DNA from: Oceanicola granulosus HTCC2516
GTDB lineage: Bacteria > Pseudomonadota > Alphaproteobacteria > Rhodobacterales > Rhodobacteraceae
Reading direction: 5' to 3'
Assembly: GCF_000153305.1 (NCBI RefSeq)
Contig: NZ_CH724107.1
Location: forward strand, 477,377 to 541,376
Length of the DNA: 64,000 nt
Below the pieces are notes generated by a model. The model saw only the letters and a list, made by a program, of their open reading frames with translations. It was not told the origin of the DNA and did no database searches. Below are positions 8,461 through 17,488 of the stretch, piece by piece (the stretch's first letter is position 1; each line of letters opens with the position of its first letter). Made by a program: the position numbers and the translations under genes.

Positions 8461-9927
8461 ATGAGCTTCACTCTCGCCATCGTCGGACGCCCCAACGTCG
8501 GCAAGTCCACCCTGTTCAACCGCCTCGTCGGCAAGCGGCTGGCGCTGGTCGACGACCAGCCCGGCGTCACCCGCGACCTGCGCGAGGGCGAGGCAAGGCT
8601 CGCCGACCTGCGCTTCACGGTGATCGACACCGCCGGCCTCGAGGAGGCGACCGACGAGAGCCTGCAGGGCCGGATGCGCCGGCTCACCGAGCGGGCGGTC
8701 GAGATGGCCGACGTCTGCCTGTTCCTGATCGACGCCCGCACCGGCGTGACGCCCACCGACGAGGTCTTCGCCGATATCCTGCGCAAGAAGAGCGCCTACG
8801 TCATCCTCGGCGCCAACAAGGCCGAGGGCCGGGCCGGGGAGGGCGGTCTGCTCGAGGCCTATGCGCTCGGCCTCGGCGAGCCTATCGGGCTGTCGGCGGA
8901 GCATGGCGAGGGCATGGCCGACCTGCTCGAGGCCCTGCGCCCCGTCGCCCGCGAACATGCCGGGCGCGCCGAGGAAGCCGCGCCGCTGACGGATGTCGAC
9001 GTCAGCGACGACGACGGCGAAGAGCTGCCCGACTGGCGCCCCACCGAGGCGCGCCCGCTGCAGGTTGCCGTCGTCGGTCGGCCCAACGCGGGCAAGTCGA
9101 CGCTGATCAACCGCATCCTCGGCGAAGAGCGCCTGCTCACCGGCCCCGAGGCTGGCATCACCCGCGACTCGATCTCGCTCACGCTCGAGTGGGAGGGCAC
9201 GCCCGTGCGCCTGTTCGACACCGCCGGGATGAGGAAGCGCGCCAAGGTGCAGGACAAGCTCGAGAAGCTCTCCGTCGCCGACGGTCTGCGCGCGGTGCGC
9301 TTCGCCGAGGTGGTGGTGGTGCTGCTCGACGTGGAGATCCCGTTCGAGCAGCAGGACCTGCGCATCGCCGACCTCGCCGAGCGCGAGGGCCGCGCGGTGG
9401 TGATCGCGGTCAACAAGTGGGATCTCGAGGGCGAGAAGCAGGACAAGCTGCGCGAGCTGCGCGCCGAGTTCGAGCGGCTCCTGCCACAGCTGCGCGGCGC
9501 GCCGCTGGTGACGGTGTCGGCCAGGACCGGCCGCGGCCTCGACCGGCTCCACGCCGCCATCCTGCGCGCCCACGAGACCTGGAACCGGCGCGTGCCGACG
9601 GCGGCGCTGAACCGCTGGCTGAGCGAGGTCGTCACCGCCCACCCGCCGCCCGCGCCCGGCGGCCGCCGCATCAAGCTGCGCTACGTGACCCAGGCCAAGA
9701 CCCGGCCGCCGGGCTTCGTGGTGATGTGCTCGCACCCCGACCGCATCCCCGACAGCTATAGCCGCTACCTGGTGAACGAGCTGCGCGACGATTTCGACAT
9801 GCCGGGCACCCCGATCCGCCTGTTCCTGCGCGGGCAGGGCGACAAGAACCCGTTCAAGAACCGCAAGAAGTCGACTCCGTCGCGGCTGAGGAAGCACCTG
9901 GGCAAGGCGCCGTACAAGGGCTTCTGA
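8461..9927 (+). CDS. der: Ribosome biogenesis GTPase Der (EngA)
   Basis: Essential GTPase of 488 aa with two tandem G domains, acting in assembly of the 50S ribosomal subunit. G domain 1 starts at residue 8 (GRPNVGKST) with the switch II motif DTAGLEE. Domain 2, at about residue 205, has [20 protein letters not shown] and NKWD. The C-terminal KH-like domain carries [16 protein letters not shown] and ends in a basic tail ([20 protein letters not shown]). In domain 1 the usual NKxD reads NKAE, as is common in alphaproteobacterial Der. The gene lies 45 bases after bamB. A GC-rich stem (9935-9950) follows the stop but lacks a T-run. Confidence 0.97.
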   Translation: MSFTLAIVGRPNVGKSTLFNRLVGKRLALVDDQPGVTRDLREGEARLADLRFTVIDTAGLEEATDESLQGRMRRLTERAVEMADVCLFLIDARTGVTPTDEVFADILRKKSAYVILGANKAEGRAGEGGLLEAYALGLGEPIGLSAEHGEGMADLLEALRPVAREHAGRAEEAAPLTDVDVSDDDGEELPDWRPTEARPLQVAVVGRPNAGKSTLINRILGEERLLTGPEAGITRDSISLTLEWEGTPVRLFDTAGMRKRAKVQDKLEKLSVADGLRAVRFAEVVVVLLDVEIPFEQQDLRIADLAEREGRAVVIAVNKWDLEGEKQDKLRELRAEFERLLPQLRGAPLVTVSARTGRGLDRLHAAILRAHETWNRRVPTAALNRWLSEVVTAHPPPAPGGRRIKLRYVTQAKTRPPGFVVMCSHPDRIPDSYSRYLVNELRDDFDMPGTPIRLFLRGQGDKNPFKNRKKSTPSRLRKHLGKAPYKGF

Positions 9928-9979
9928 CCGGGCAGGGGGCGGCTGCCCCCGCCGCCGCCGCTGGCGGCGACTCCCCCGC

Positions 9980-10001
9980 GCATATTTTCGGCCAGATGAA
10001 G
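9980..10001 (+). repeat. Short dispersed intergenic motif, copy 1
   Basis: GCATATTTTCGGCCAGATGAAG between der and the rsmB-like gene. It matches the motif at 24564-24585 at 20 of 22 positions. Neither copy is inside a gene. Similar ATATTT...GCCAGATGAAG strings are, from memory, frequent in Rhodobacterales intergenic regions; their function is not known to me. Confidence 0.6.
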
Positions 10002-10069
10002 CGGGGCGGCGCGAGACGGATGAGGAGGGTCGTGATGGTCTGTGAGCCCATGGTGTTCGAGGTTCGGCA

Positions 10070-11233
10070 GTGACGCCGGCGGCGCGTCATGCGGGCGCGA
10101 TGGAGGTGCTCGATCTGTGGCTGTCGGGGCTGCCGCTCGAGGCGGCGTGGCAGCGCTGGTATCGCGGCGCGCGCTACGCTGGCTCGTCCGACCGCGCGGC
10201 GATCCGCGACCTCGTCTACGCCGCCGTCCGCCGCCGCCGCTCCGCCGCCGCGCTCGGGGGCGGCGCGGCGACGGGGCGGGGGCTGATCCTCGGGCTGCTG
10301 CGCGCCGAGGGGGTGGATCCGGAGGGCGTCTTCACCGGCACCGGCCATGCCCCGCCGCCGCTCACCGACGCCGAGCGCGCCGGGCCGGGCGCGCTGACCC
10401 GTGCCGAGCGGCTCGACGTGCCGGACTGGCTGCTGCTGCGCATCGAGGCGGCGCTCGGGCCGCGCACGGAGGATGCGCTTGCCGCGATGCAGGTGCGCGC
10501 CGATGTCCACCTGCGCGTCAACACCCGCCGTGCCGACCGCGCCGCGCTCGTCGCCCGGCTGGTGGACGCGGGGCTCGAGGCCGCGCCGCATGGCGAGGTC
10601 GACACCGCGATCACCATCGCCGGCGACGCGCGCAAGCTGGCGCGCACCGGGGCGGTCGACGAGGGGCTGGCGGAGCTGCAGGATGCCGCCTCGCAGGCCG
10701 TCGTGGCCCGGCTCGCCGAGCGTCCGGCGGCGCGGGTGCTCGACTATTGCGCCGGCGGCGGCGGCAAGGCGCTGGCCTTCGCCGACCTGCTCGACGCCGA
10801 GATCGTCGCGCACGATATCGCCCCGGCACGCATGGCGGACCTGCCCGCCCGCGCCGCGCGGGCGGGGCAGCAAATCGCCACGCGCGGCACCTCCGAGCTC
10901 GCGGGCGAGGCGTTCGACCTCGTCTTCTGCGACGCGCCCTGCTCCGGTTCGGGGAGCTGGCGGCGCGATCCGGAGGGGAAGTGGCGGCTGACGCCCGCGC
11001 GGCTCGACGAGCTGGTGGCGGTGCAGGCCGGGGTGCTGGCGCAGGCCCATCGGCTCGTGGCGCCGGGCGGGCGGCTGGGCTACGCGACCTGCTCGGTCCT
11101 GGCCGAGGAAAACGAGGCGCAGGCGGCGGCCTTCCTGGCGGCGCACGCGGGCTGGCGACAGTGCGACGCGCTGCGCCTCGTGCCGGGCGATGTCGGCGAT
11201 GGGTTCTTCCTGGCGGTGTTCGAGCGCGTATGA
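10070..11233 (+). CDS. RsmB/NOP2-family 16S rRNA cytosine-C5 methyltransferase
   Basis: A 387-aa SAM-dependent RNA m5C methyltransferase. An N-terminal NusB-like helical part (about 1-130) precedes the Rossmann domain. The SAM loop is DYCAGGGGKALAF (about residue 224). Motif IV is DAPCSGSGSWRRDPEGKWR and motif VI is YATCSVLAEEN, which together give the two catalytic cysteines of this family. The start is GTG at 10070 with GAGG eight bases upstream; the first in-frame ATG is ten codons later. RsmB (m5C967) is the closest named relative, but several paralogues exist in alphaproteobacteria, so the target base is not certain. Confidence 0.9.
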   Translation: MTPAARHAGAMEVLDLWLSGLPLEAAWQRWYRGARYAGSSDRAAIRDLVYAAVRRRRSAAALGGGAATGRGLILGLLRAEGVDPEGVFTGTGHAPPPLTDAERAGPGALTRAERLDVPDWLLLRIEAALGPRTEDALAAMQVRADVHLRVNTRRADRAALVARLVDAGLEAAPHGEVDTAITIAGDARKLARTGAVDEGLAELQDAASQAVVARLAERPAARVLDYCAGGGGKALAFADLLDAEIVAHDIAPARMADLPARAARAGQQIATRGTSELAGEAFDLVFCDAPCSGSGSWRRDPEGKWRLTPARLDELVAVQAGVLAQAHRLVAPGGRLGYATCSVLAEENEAQAAAFLAAHAGWRQCDALRLVPGDVGDGFFLAVFERV

Positions 11234-11285
11234 AACAACCTTTGGTTGTGCTTCAAGCGGATCCGGCCTAGCCTCGAGGGGGCCA

Positions 11286-11300
11286 TTAAGCCGGCGTTAA
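11286..11300. promoter_or_regulatory. Possible CtrA-binding site upstream of cckA
   Basis: TTAA-GCCGGCG-TTAA matches the TTAA-N7-TTAA core of the CtrA box and stands out in a GC-rich intergenic region, 47 bases before the cckA start. The extra C of the full consensus (TTAAC) is absent on the plus strand. Confidence 0.4.
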
Positions 11301-11346
11301 GGCGCGGCGGGTTCAATGGGCGGAACGAATCGCAAGGGATGGGCCG

Positions 11347-13668
11347 GTGTCTCAGATGGAGGCGGGCAGGGGAACGGCAGTGCCGGGGCGGATGGCGCTC
11401 GATGTACGGCCGTGGGCGGTGCTCGGGGTCGCGCTGGCGGCGCTCGCCGGGAGCGTGCTGACCGGCAAGCCCGCGCAGGCGCTCGGGCTGCAGGCGGGCG
11501 CGGCGCTGGCGGCCACGGCGTGGCTTGGGATGCTCGCCTGGCAGGCCCATGGCCGCCGCCGCCTGGCCCTGCGGCTCGAGGCGGCCGGGCTGCTGATCGA
11601 GCACGATCCTTTCGTCTCCTTCGTCACCACCGACGACGGCACCATCCACGCCCGCAACGCCGCGGCGCGTGCGCGCTTCCAGGATCCGTTCGTCGACACG
11701 CTCGGCTTCGTGCTGACCGATACGTTCGCCAACCCGGGCGCCGTCCTGTTCCGCCTGCAGAGCCGCGCGCATGCGGGCGGGCACGCGGTGGAGGAGATCG
11801 TCACCCGGCGTGGCCCGGTCCGGCTCGCGGTGCGCCGCATGGGCGACGAGATTTACCTGTGGCGCCTCGAGGAACAGGTCGAGCGGACCGTCGGCCGGGG
11901 GGCGGAGGCCTTCGGCCTGCCGATGCTCACCGCCGGACCGACCGGCACGATCCTCTACATGAACGAGGCGTTCCGGCGCCTCATGGGCGGGCGGGTCAAG
12001 GCGCTGCAGCAGGTCTTCGCGGAGCTGCCGATCGTCTCGGGGCGCGTTCACCGGGTGCAGGGGGTCAACGGAACGATCGAGTGCATCGTCGCCGAGATCA
12101 ACGGCAACGGCGGGCGGCGCGAGATCTACCTCATCCCCGGCCCCGGCGAGGCCGACGCGCGCGCCGGGCCGGGCTGGGGCGCGATCGACGCGCTGCCGGT
12201 TCCGCTGCTGAAGGTGGCGACGGACGGCACGGTGATCGAGGCCAACCGCGAGGCGCGCGCCCTGCTCGGGGCGGACATGGGCGAGGCCACGCGCCTGTCG
12301 GACCTGCTCGATGGCCTCGGCCGCCCGATGGCCGACTGGCTGCGCGACGCCGCGCGCCGGGACGACCGCGCGCCGCCCGAGTTCCTCTCCCTCGCCCACG
12401 GCGCGCAGGACACCTTCGTGCAGGTCGCGCTCAGCGCCGAGGGGGCGGGCGACGACCGTCACCTGATCGTCGCGCTGACCGACGTCACGGCGTTCAAGTC
12501 GCTCGAGGCGCAGTTCGTCCAGAGCCAGAAGATGCAGGCGATCGGCCAGCTCGCCGGCGGCGTGGCGCATGATTTCAACAACTTGCTGACCGCCATCTCC
12601 GGCCATTGCGACCTTCTGCTCCTGCGCCACGACCAGGGCGATCCCGACTTCGGCGACCTTACCCAGATCCACCAGAACGCGAATCGCGCCGCCGCGCTCG
12701 TGGGACAGTTGCTCGCCTTCTCGCGCAAGCAGAACATGCGGCCCGAACGGCTCGATCTGCGCGACACGCTCGCGGACCTGACCCACCTGCTCAACCGGCT
12801 GGTGGGGGAGAAGATCGCGCTGACCCTCGCGCACGATCCCGCGCTCAAGGCCATCCGCGCCGACAAGCGCCAGATCGAGCAGGTGCTCATGAACCTCGTG
12901 GTCAACGCCCGCGACGCGATGCCCGAGGGCGGCGAGATCCGGATCGAGACGGAGAACCTGTGCCTGAAGCAGTCGCTGCGCCGCGACCGGGCGACGGTGC
13001 CGGCGGGCGAGTACGTGGTGATGCACGTGATCGACGACGGTCACGGCATCGCGGAGGACAAGCGGGCGAAGATCTTCGAGCCGTTCTTCACCACCAAGCG
13101 GACGGGCGACGGCACCGGGCTGGGGCTGTCGACGGCCTACGGGATCGTCAAGCAGACCGGCGGTTATGTCTTCGTCGACAGCGCCGTCGGGCGAGGCAGC
13201 ACCTTCACCCTGTTCTTCCCGGTCAACAACGACCCGCCCGCGACCTTCACCCATCCGCCCGTCGCGCCCGCCGTCGAGCGGCGCGGCCCGGAGGCGGCGC
13301 AGGACGAGGGGGTGATTCTCCTTGTCGAGGACGAGGCGCCGGTGCGCGCCTTCGCCTCGCGCGCGTTGCGCCTGCGCGGCTACACGGTGCTCGAGGCGGA
13401 TTGCGCGGAGTCCGCCCTCGAGATCCTGCAGGACGCGGAGCTCGTCATCGACGTCTTTGTCACCGACGTGGTGATGCCGGGGCTCGACGGGCCGACCTGG
13501 GTGCGCGAGGCGCTCACCGAGCGGCCCGACACCCGCGTCGTCTTCGTGTCGGGCTATTCAGAGGAGACCATCGCCGAAAACCAGACACGTATCCCCAATT
13601 CCGTCTTCCTGCCGAAGCCGTTCTCGCTGTCGGAGCTGACGGCGACGGTCCAGCGGCAGCTGCACTGA
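11347..13668 (+). CDS. cckA: Hybrid sensor histidine kinase CckA
   Basis: A 773-aa bifunctional kinase/phosphatase that heads the CckA-ChpT-CtrA phosphorelay. Two N-terminal membrane helices (about 24-40 and 45-64) are followed by two degenerate PAS domains (about 75-270 and 275-390). The HisKA domain has His408 in [20 protein letters not shown], the characteristic CckA wording. The ATPase domain has [14 protein letters not shown] (N box), [22 protein letters not shown] and [13 protein letters not shown]. The receiver domain (about 655-770) has phospho-acceptor Asp707 in FVTDVVMPG and Lys in FLPKPFS. The start is GTG at 11347. In Rhodobacterales this relay governs motility and gene-transfer-agent traits rather than viability (family knowledge). 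It converges on glk with a 19-base gap. Confidence 0.93.
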   Translation: MSQMEAGRGTAVPGRMALDVRPWAVLGVALAALAGSVLTGKPAQALGLQAGAALAATAWLGMLAWQAHGRRRLALRLEAAGLLIEHDPFVSFVTTDDGTIHARNAAARARFQDPFVDTLGFVLTDTFANPGAVLFRLQSRAHAGGHAVEEIVTRRGPVRLAVRRMGDEIYLWRLEEQVERTVGRGAEAFGLPMLTAGPTGTILYMNEAFRRLMGGRVKALQQVFAELPIVSGRVHRVQGVNGTIECIVAEINGNGGRREIYLIPGPGEADARAGPGWGAIDALPVPLLKVATDGTVIEANREARALLGADMGEATRLSDLLDGLGRPMADWLRDAARRDDRAPPEFLSLAHGAQDTFVQVALSAEGAGDDRHLIVALTDVTAFKSLEAQFVQSQKMQAIGQLAGGVAHDFNNLLTAISGHCDLLLLRHDQGDPDFGDLTQIHQNANRAAALVGQLLAFSRKQNMRPERLDLRDTLADLTHLLNRLVGEKIALTLAHDPALKAIRADKRQIEQVLMNLVVNARDAMPEGGEIRIETENLCLKQSLRRDRATVPAGEYVVMHVIDDGHGIAEDKRAKIFEPFFTTKRTGDGTGLGLSTAYGIVKQTGGYVFVDSAVGRGSTFTLFFPVNNDPPATFTHPPVAPAVERRGPEAAQDEGVILLVEDEAPVRAFASRALRLRGYTVLEADCAESALEILQDAELVIDVFVTDVVMPGLDGPTWVREALTERPDTRVVFVSGYSEETIAENQTRIPNSVFLPKPFSLSELTATVQRQLH

Positions 13669-13687
13669 CTTCCGGCCGCGTGCCGCT

Positions 13688-14659
13688 TCAGTCGGACAGC
13701 TCGACGAGGTGGGCGGCGCAACCGGTGAGGGCGGCGTAGTCGTCCTCGACGACGCAGACGGCGAAGTTGGCCATGAAGCCGGCGAAGCGGCCCTTGTCCC
13801 GGAAGGCGGCGTCGAAATCGAAGCCGTCGAGGTAGGGAGCGATCGCGCGGGCGACGCCGCCGACGAGGAAGACGCCGCCGAAGGGCAGGTGGATCAGGGC
13901 GAGGTTGCCGCAGACGGTGCCGAGAATTTGCGCGAAGGTCCGGGCGGCCTCCGTGGCACGCGGGTCGCTGCCGTCGGCGCAGGCGGCCATTATGTCGGCG
14001 GCCTTGGCCTCGGCGGGCGATCCCGCCTCGGCGCCGAGCCAGGCGTAGACGCGCTCGAGGCCGCGGCCGGAAAGCACGTCCTCGATGGCCGGGAAGCCAT
14101 GGGCGGTGCTGACGAACTGGCAGAGCTTGAGTTCGGCCTCGCTGCGGATCGGCAGGTTGGCGTGGCCGCACTCGGACGGCGCGACGACGCGGCCGACCCG
14201 CGTCTCGTGCACCGGCGCGGCGTTGAAGCCCGTGCCGACGCCGATGACCAGCTTCGTCTCGTGCGGCTGAGTGTCGGGGCCCGACACGATGGTGCGGATG
14301 TTGCCCTCGGCGACATGGCCGAGCGCATGGCCCTGCGCCTGCAGGTCGTTGAGCACCGCCACCGTCTCTGCGCGGGTGGCGCGGCTGACGGTGGAGCGGT
14401 CCATCGTCCAGTCGAGGTTGGTCATCGTCGCGCGCCCGTCGCGCACCGGACCGGCGACCGCGACGCAGGCGGCGACGCAGTCGACATCGCCCTCGTCGGC
14501 GATGAAGCGGCGCAGCACCGATTCGAGCCCGGCGAACTCGGCGTTGCGGTAGCGGCGGATCGTCGGCTCGAGCACCCGGCGGCCGTCGGCGAGGGCGACG
14601 CGGGTGTTGGTGCCGCCGATGTCGGCCACGAGGGAGAGCTTGTTCGGCGGGTGGGGCAT
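13688..14659 (-). CDS. glk: Glucokinase (ROK/bacterial Glk type)
   Basis: A 323-aa cytosolic kinase that phosphorylates glucose with ATP to glucose 6-phosphate. The N-terminal phosphate-binding loop is VADIGGTNTRVAL (residues 11-23). A second ATP-site stretch is VIGVGTGFNAA, the sugar-site region is PSECGHANLP, and VFLVGGVARAIAP lies near residue 270. This is the COG0837 (bacterial glucokinase) layout and length. It lies 75 bases downstream of aglR on the same strand, so aglR and glk are probably co-transcribed. This fits its job of trapping glucose released by AglA from imported alpha-glucosides. Confidence 0.93.
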   Translation of the reverse strand: MPHPPNKLSLVADIGGTNTRVALADGRRVLEPTIRRYRNAEFAGLESVLRRFIADEGDVDCVAACVAVAGPVRDGRATMTNLDWTMDRSTVSRATRAETVAVLNDLQAQGHALGHVAEGNIRTIVSGPDTQPHETKLVIGVGTGFNAAPVHETRVGRVVAPSECGHANLPIRSEAELKLCQFVSTAHGFPAIEDVLSGRGLERVYAWLGAEAGSPAEAKAADIMAACADGSDPRATEAARTFAQILGTVCGNLALIHLPFGGVFLVGGVARAIAPYLDGFDFDAAFRDKGRFAGFMANFAVCVVEDDYAALTGCAAHLVELSD

Positions 14660-14734
14660 GACGCATCCGTTCGGCTGAGGCAGGTTGGCGACTGATAGGA
14701 CGGCTTGGCCGCGCGCTTCAAGCGGTGGCCGGCC

Positions 14735-15775
14735 TCAGGGGGCGGTTTTGCGGGCGCGCGGCGCCGGGCCGGTCGACTCGCCCACCAGCAGCTGCGCCTC
14801 GAGCAGGTCCTGCGCGTGCGGCGCGCCGGGCGTCTCGATGCGCCCGATCAGCAGCCGCGCCGCGCGCCGCCCGGCCTCGCGCACCGAGGAGCGCACGGCG
14901 GTGAAGATCGGCACGTCGCCGCCGTTCTGGAAGTAGGACAGTGCGTCGTCGTGGGTGACAATGCTCACATCGCGTCCCATCACCAGCCCGAGCTCCTCGA
15001 CGGCGCGGCGCACGCCGAGGGCGCAGATCAGCGACGACACGAGGAAGGCCGTGGGCGGATCGGGCCGGGCAAGCATCGCGCGGGCGCTGTCGTGGCCGAA
15101 ATCCTCCGTCATCTCGCCCTGCACGACGAGGTCCGCCGTCTCCGGCAGCCCGCGCTCGGCCAGCGCCTCGCCGTAGCCGCGCCGGCGGCGGTGGGCGAAG
15201 TCGAAGATCTCCTCGCCGTTGACGAGGCCGACGCGCCGGTGGCCGAGGTCGAGCAGGAAGCCGGCGGCGCGGCGGAAGGCGGAGCGGCTGTTGACGTCGA
15301 TCCAGGAATAGGGCGCCTCGTAACCGCTGATCCGGCCGTGGACGAGGAACGGCAGGCCGAGCCCGTCGAGCAGGGCAGGGCGCGGATCGCCGAGCCGGGG
15401 CGCGCTGACGACGACGCCGTCGACACTGCCGCGCGCCTTCATCGAGCGGTAGACCGCCGCCTCGTCGCCCTCCACGACCGACAGCACCATCTCGTAGCCG
15501 AGCGCCGAGCAGGCCTCGCCCGCACCGGCCAGGAAATCGCCGAAGACCGGGTTGACCATCTCCTGCTGATCCGAGACGGGGATCACCAGTCCGATCGCCA
15601 TCGCCTGGCCCGTCGCCAGCCCCTTTGCGCGTGCGTTGGGGCTGTAGCCGTGCTGCGCCGCGGCCTCCACCACGCGGCGGCGCGTGGCCTCGGACACCTC
15701 GGGATAGCCGTTGAGCGCTCGGCTCACGGTGGTCTGGCTCAGGCCAAGAGCTTCTGCGAGCTGTTTGAGGTTCAT
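14735..15775 (-). CDS. aglR: LacI-family transcriptional regulator of the alpha-glucoside operon
   Basis: A 346-aa repressor. The LacI helix-turn-helix is at residues 1-25 (MNLKQLAEALGLSQTTVSRA LNG, the TTVSRAL recognition helix). The hinge helix is near PNARAKGLATG, and a periplasmic-binding-protein-like sensor domain follows (GLVIPVSDQQEMVNP, DGVVVSAPR, GHRRVGLVNG). ATG 15775 is preferred over an upstream TTG at 15790 because it begins exactly at the conserved domain and follows GGAAG. The gene is divergent from aglE. A CAAAGCGCTTTA operator sits directly upstream and a second before aglE, so autoregulation plus control of aglEFGAK is the natural reading. The inducer is presumably an alpha-glucoside or a product. 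Confidence 0.9.
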   Translation of the reverse strand: MNLKQLAEALGLSQTTVSRALNGYPEVSEATRRRVVEAAAQHGYSPNARAKGLATGQAMAIGLVIPVSDQQEMVNPVFGDFLAGAGEACSALGYEMVLSVVEGDEAAVYRSMKARGSVDGVVVSAPRLGDPRPALLDGLGLPFLVHGRISGYEAPYSWIDVNSRSAFRRAAGFLLDLGHRRVGLVNGEEIFDFAHRRRRGYGEALAERGLPETADLVVQGEMTEDFGHDSARAMLARPDPPTAFLVSSLICALGVRRAVEELGLVMGRDVSIVTHDDALSYFQNGGDVPIFTAVRSSVREAGRRAARLLIGRIETPGAPHAQDLLEAQLLVGESTGPAPRARKTAP

Positions 15776-15787
15776 CGGCGGGGCTTC

Positions 15788-15799
15788 CAAAGCGCTTTA
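15788..15799. promoter_or_regulatory. AglR operator 1 (aglR side)
   Basis: CAAAGCGCTTTA with a perfect 10-base core palindrome AAAGCGCTTT, the classic LacI-family operator with a central CG. It begins 13 bases upstream of the aglR ATG, where binding would repress aglR itself. Confidence 0.75.
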
Positions 15800-15915
15800 G
15801 GAGGCCCTGATACCCTAGCCAGCGTCCGCTCACGGTTAAAGTCTTTTCCGGAGGGGTCGCGAATGCCGCGTAAGCAAAGAGAAATGTGCAGTTGCGGCAT
15901 TGCCTTTGCGGCCAG

Positions 15916-15944
15916 TTGACACATCTCCGGGATTGGGCGACAGT
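15916..15944 (+). promoter_or_regulatory. Candidate sigma-70 promoter for aglE
   Basis: A perfect -35 hexamer TTGACA (15916-15921), a 17-base spacer and a weak -10 GACAGT (15939-15944). The AglR operator 2 begins ten bases downstream, over the expected transcription start, as expected for a repressed promoter. Confidence 0.45.
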
Positions 15945-15953
15945 CGCCTCGTC

Positions 15954-15965
15954 CAAAGCGCTTTG
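15954..15965. promoter_or_regulatory. AglR operator 2 (aglE side)
   Basis: CAAAGCGCTTTG, a perfect 12-base palindrome, 80 bases upstream of aglE. It shares the AAAGCGCTTT core with operator 1, 166 bases away centre to centre. The pair could allow looping between the divergent promoters. Confidence 0.78.
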
Positions 15966-16045
15966 ATCCGTCGGCAGGCGGGATCGGGGCGCGCACGACA
16001 TGCATAGCCGGCGCGGAAGATGCCGCGCGATCTGGGAGGATCATC

Positions 16046-17386
16046 ATGAAGACGAGACTTTACACCGGCGCAGCCCTGCTCGCCCTGACCGCCTCGCTGG
16101 CCCATGCGCAGGACCTCGTCGTCCCCGTGGGCGAGGGCGACTACAACTGGGACAGCTTCAACAGCTTCGCCGACGCCCACGACCTGAGCGGCGAGACCCT
16201 CGAGATCACCGGCCCCTGGACCGGCCTCGACGCCGAGAACGTCGAGAAGGTGCTCGCCTACTTCGAAGAGGCCACCGGCGCGACGGTCAACTATTCCGGC
16301 TCCGACAGCTTCGAGCAGGACATCGTCATCTCCACCCGCGCCGGCTCCGCGCCCAACGTCGCGGTGTTCCCGCAGCCGGGCCTCGCGGAAGACCTCGCCA
16401 GCCAGGGCCTGCTGACGCCGCTGCCCGAGGGCACCGCCGACTGGATGCGCGAGAACTACGCCGCCGGCCAGTCCTGGGTCGATCTCGGCACCTACGAGGG
16501 CGAGGACGGCAACGAGGATTATTACGGCTTCTTCTACAAGGTCGATGTCAAGTCGCTCGTCTGGTACTCCGAGAGCGCCTTCGACGAGATGGGCTACGAC
16601 GTCCCCGAGACGATGGAAGAGCTGAAGGAGCTGACCGAGCAGATCGTCGACGACGGCGGCACCCCCTGGTGCATCGGCCTGGGCAGCGGCGCGGCGACGG
16701 GCTGGCCGGCGACGGACTGGGTCGAAGACATGATGCTGCGCACGCAGTCGCCCGAGGTCTACGACCAGTGGGTCGCCAACGAGATCCCGTTCGACGATCC
16801 CGCCGTGGTCGAGGCGATCGAGGAGTTCGGCTGGTTCGCCAAGAACGACGAGTACGTCCAGGGCGGCGCGTCGGCCGTGGCGACGACGGACTTCCGCGAC
16901 AGCCCCGCCGGCCTCTTCGCGATCCCGCCGGAGTGCTACATGCACCGCCAGGCGTCGTTCATCCCGACCTTCTTCCCCGAAGACAACGACGCGGCGTTCT
17001 TCTACTTCCCCGCCTACGAGGAGAAGGATCTCGGCAACCCGGTGCTCGGCGCCGGCACGCTCTGGGCGATCACCGATCCGTCCGACGCCGCGACCGCGCT
17101 CATCGACTTCCTGAAGGAGCCGATCGCGCACGAGATCTGGATGGGCCAGTCGGGCTTCCTGACACCCCACACCGGCGTCGACACCGCGCTCTACGCCGAT
17201 GACACCAGCCGTGCGCTCGGCGACGTCCTGCTGAACGCCACCACGTTCCGCTTCGACGCCTCCGACCTGATGCCGGGCGAGATCGGCGCGGGTGCCTTCT
17301 GGACCGGCATGGTCGACTACGTCACCGGCGCGGAGGCCTCCGACGTGGCCGCCGACATCCAGGCGCGCTGGGACTCCATTCAGTAA
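16046..17386 (+). CDS. aglE: Alpha-glucoside ABC transporter substrate-binding protein AglE
   Basis: A 446-aa periplasmic binding protein for alpha-glucosides (trehalose, sucrose, maltose type substrates in the rhizobial Agl systems). The signal peptide is MKTRLYTGAALLALTASLAHA, cleaved before QDLVV. The mature part is a family 1 extracellular solute-binding fold (LEITGPWTGLDAENVEKVLAYFEEATGATV). It is the first gene of aglEFGAK; RBS GGGAGGATC precedes the ATG. An intercistronic stem-loop follows before aglF, fitting the higher amount of binding protein usually needed compared with permeases. Confidence 0.92.
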   Translation: MKTRLYTGAALLALTASLAHAQDLVVPVGEGDYNWDSFNSFADAHDLSGETLEITGPWTGLDAENVEKVLAYFEEATGATVNYSGSDSFEQDIVISTRAGSAPNVAVFPQPGLAEDLASQGLLTPLPEGTADWMRENYAAGQSWVDLGTYEGEDGNEDYYGFFYKVDVKSLVWYSESAFDEMGYDVPETMEELKELTEQIVDDGGTPWCIGLGSGAATGWPATDWVEDMMLRTQSPEVYDQWVANEIPFDDPAVVEAIEEFGWFAKNDEYVQGGASAVATTDFRDSPAGLFAIPPECYMHRQASFIPTFFPEDNDAAFFYFPAYEEKDLGNPVLGAGTLWAITDPSDAATALIDFLKEPIAHEIWMGQSGFLTPHTGVDTALYADDTSRALGDVLLNATTFRFDASDLMPGEIGAGAFWTGMVDYVTGAEASDVAADIQARWDSIQ

Positions 17387-17409
17387 CGCCACGGAAAAAT
17401 CGTCACCGG

Positions 17410-17440
17410 GAGCCCGCTTTTGCTTTTGCAAGGCGGGCTC
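17410..17440 (+). other. Intercistronic stem-loop after aglE
   Basis: GAGCCCGC and GCGGGCTC form an 8-bp stem (extendable by U-G and U-A pairs) closing a 15-base loop, 23 bases past the aglE stop. There is no clear T-run after it. It is more likely an mRNA-stabilising or partial-termination hairpin than a full terminator. Confidence 0.6.
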
Positions 17441-17488
17441 TTCGGTCAGGCTGAAACAAACGGGTGCGCTTGAGCGGGGAGGGGCAGC

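Noticed and set aside
6697..9897. A 1066-codon minus-strand open frame across bamB and der
   Set aside because: It runs antisense to two well-supported genes, has no recognisable domain and shows repetitive low-complexity content typical of shadow frames in GC-rich DNA.
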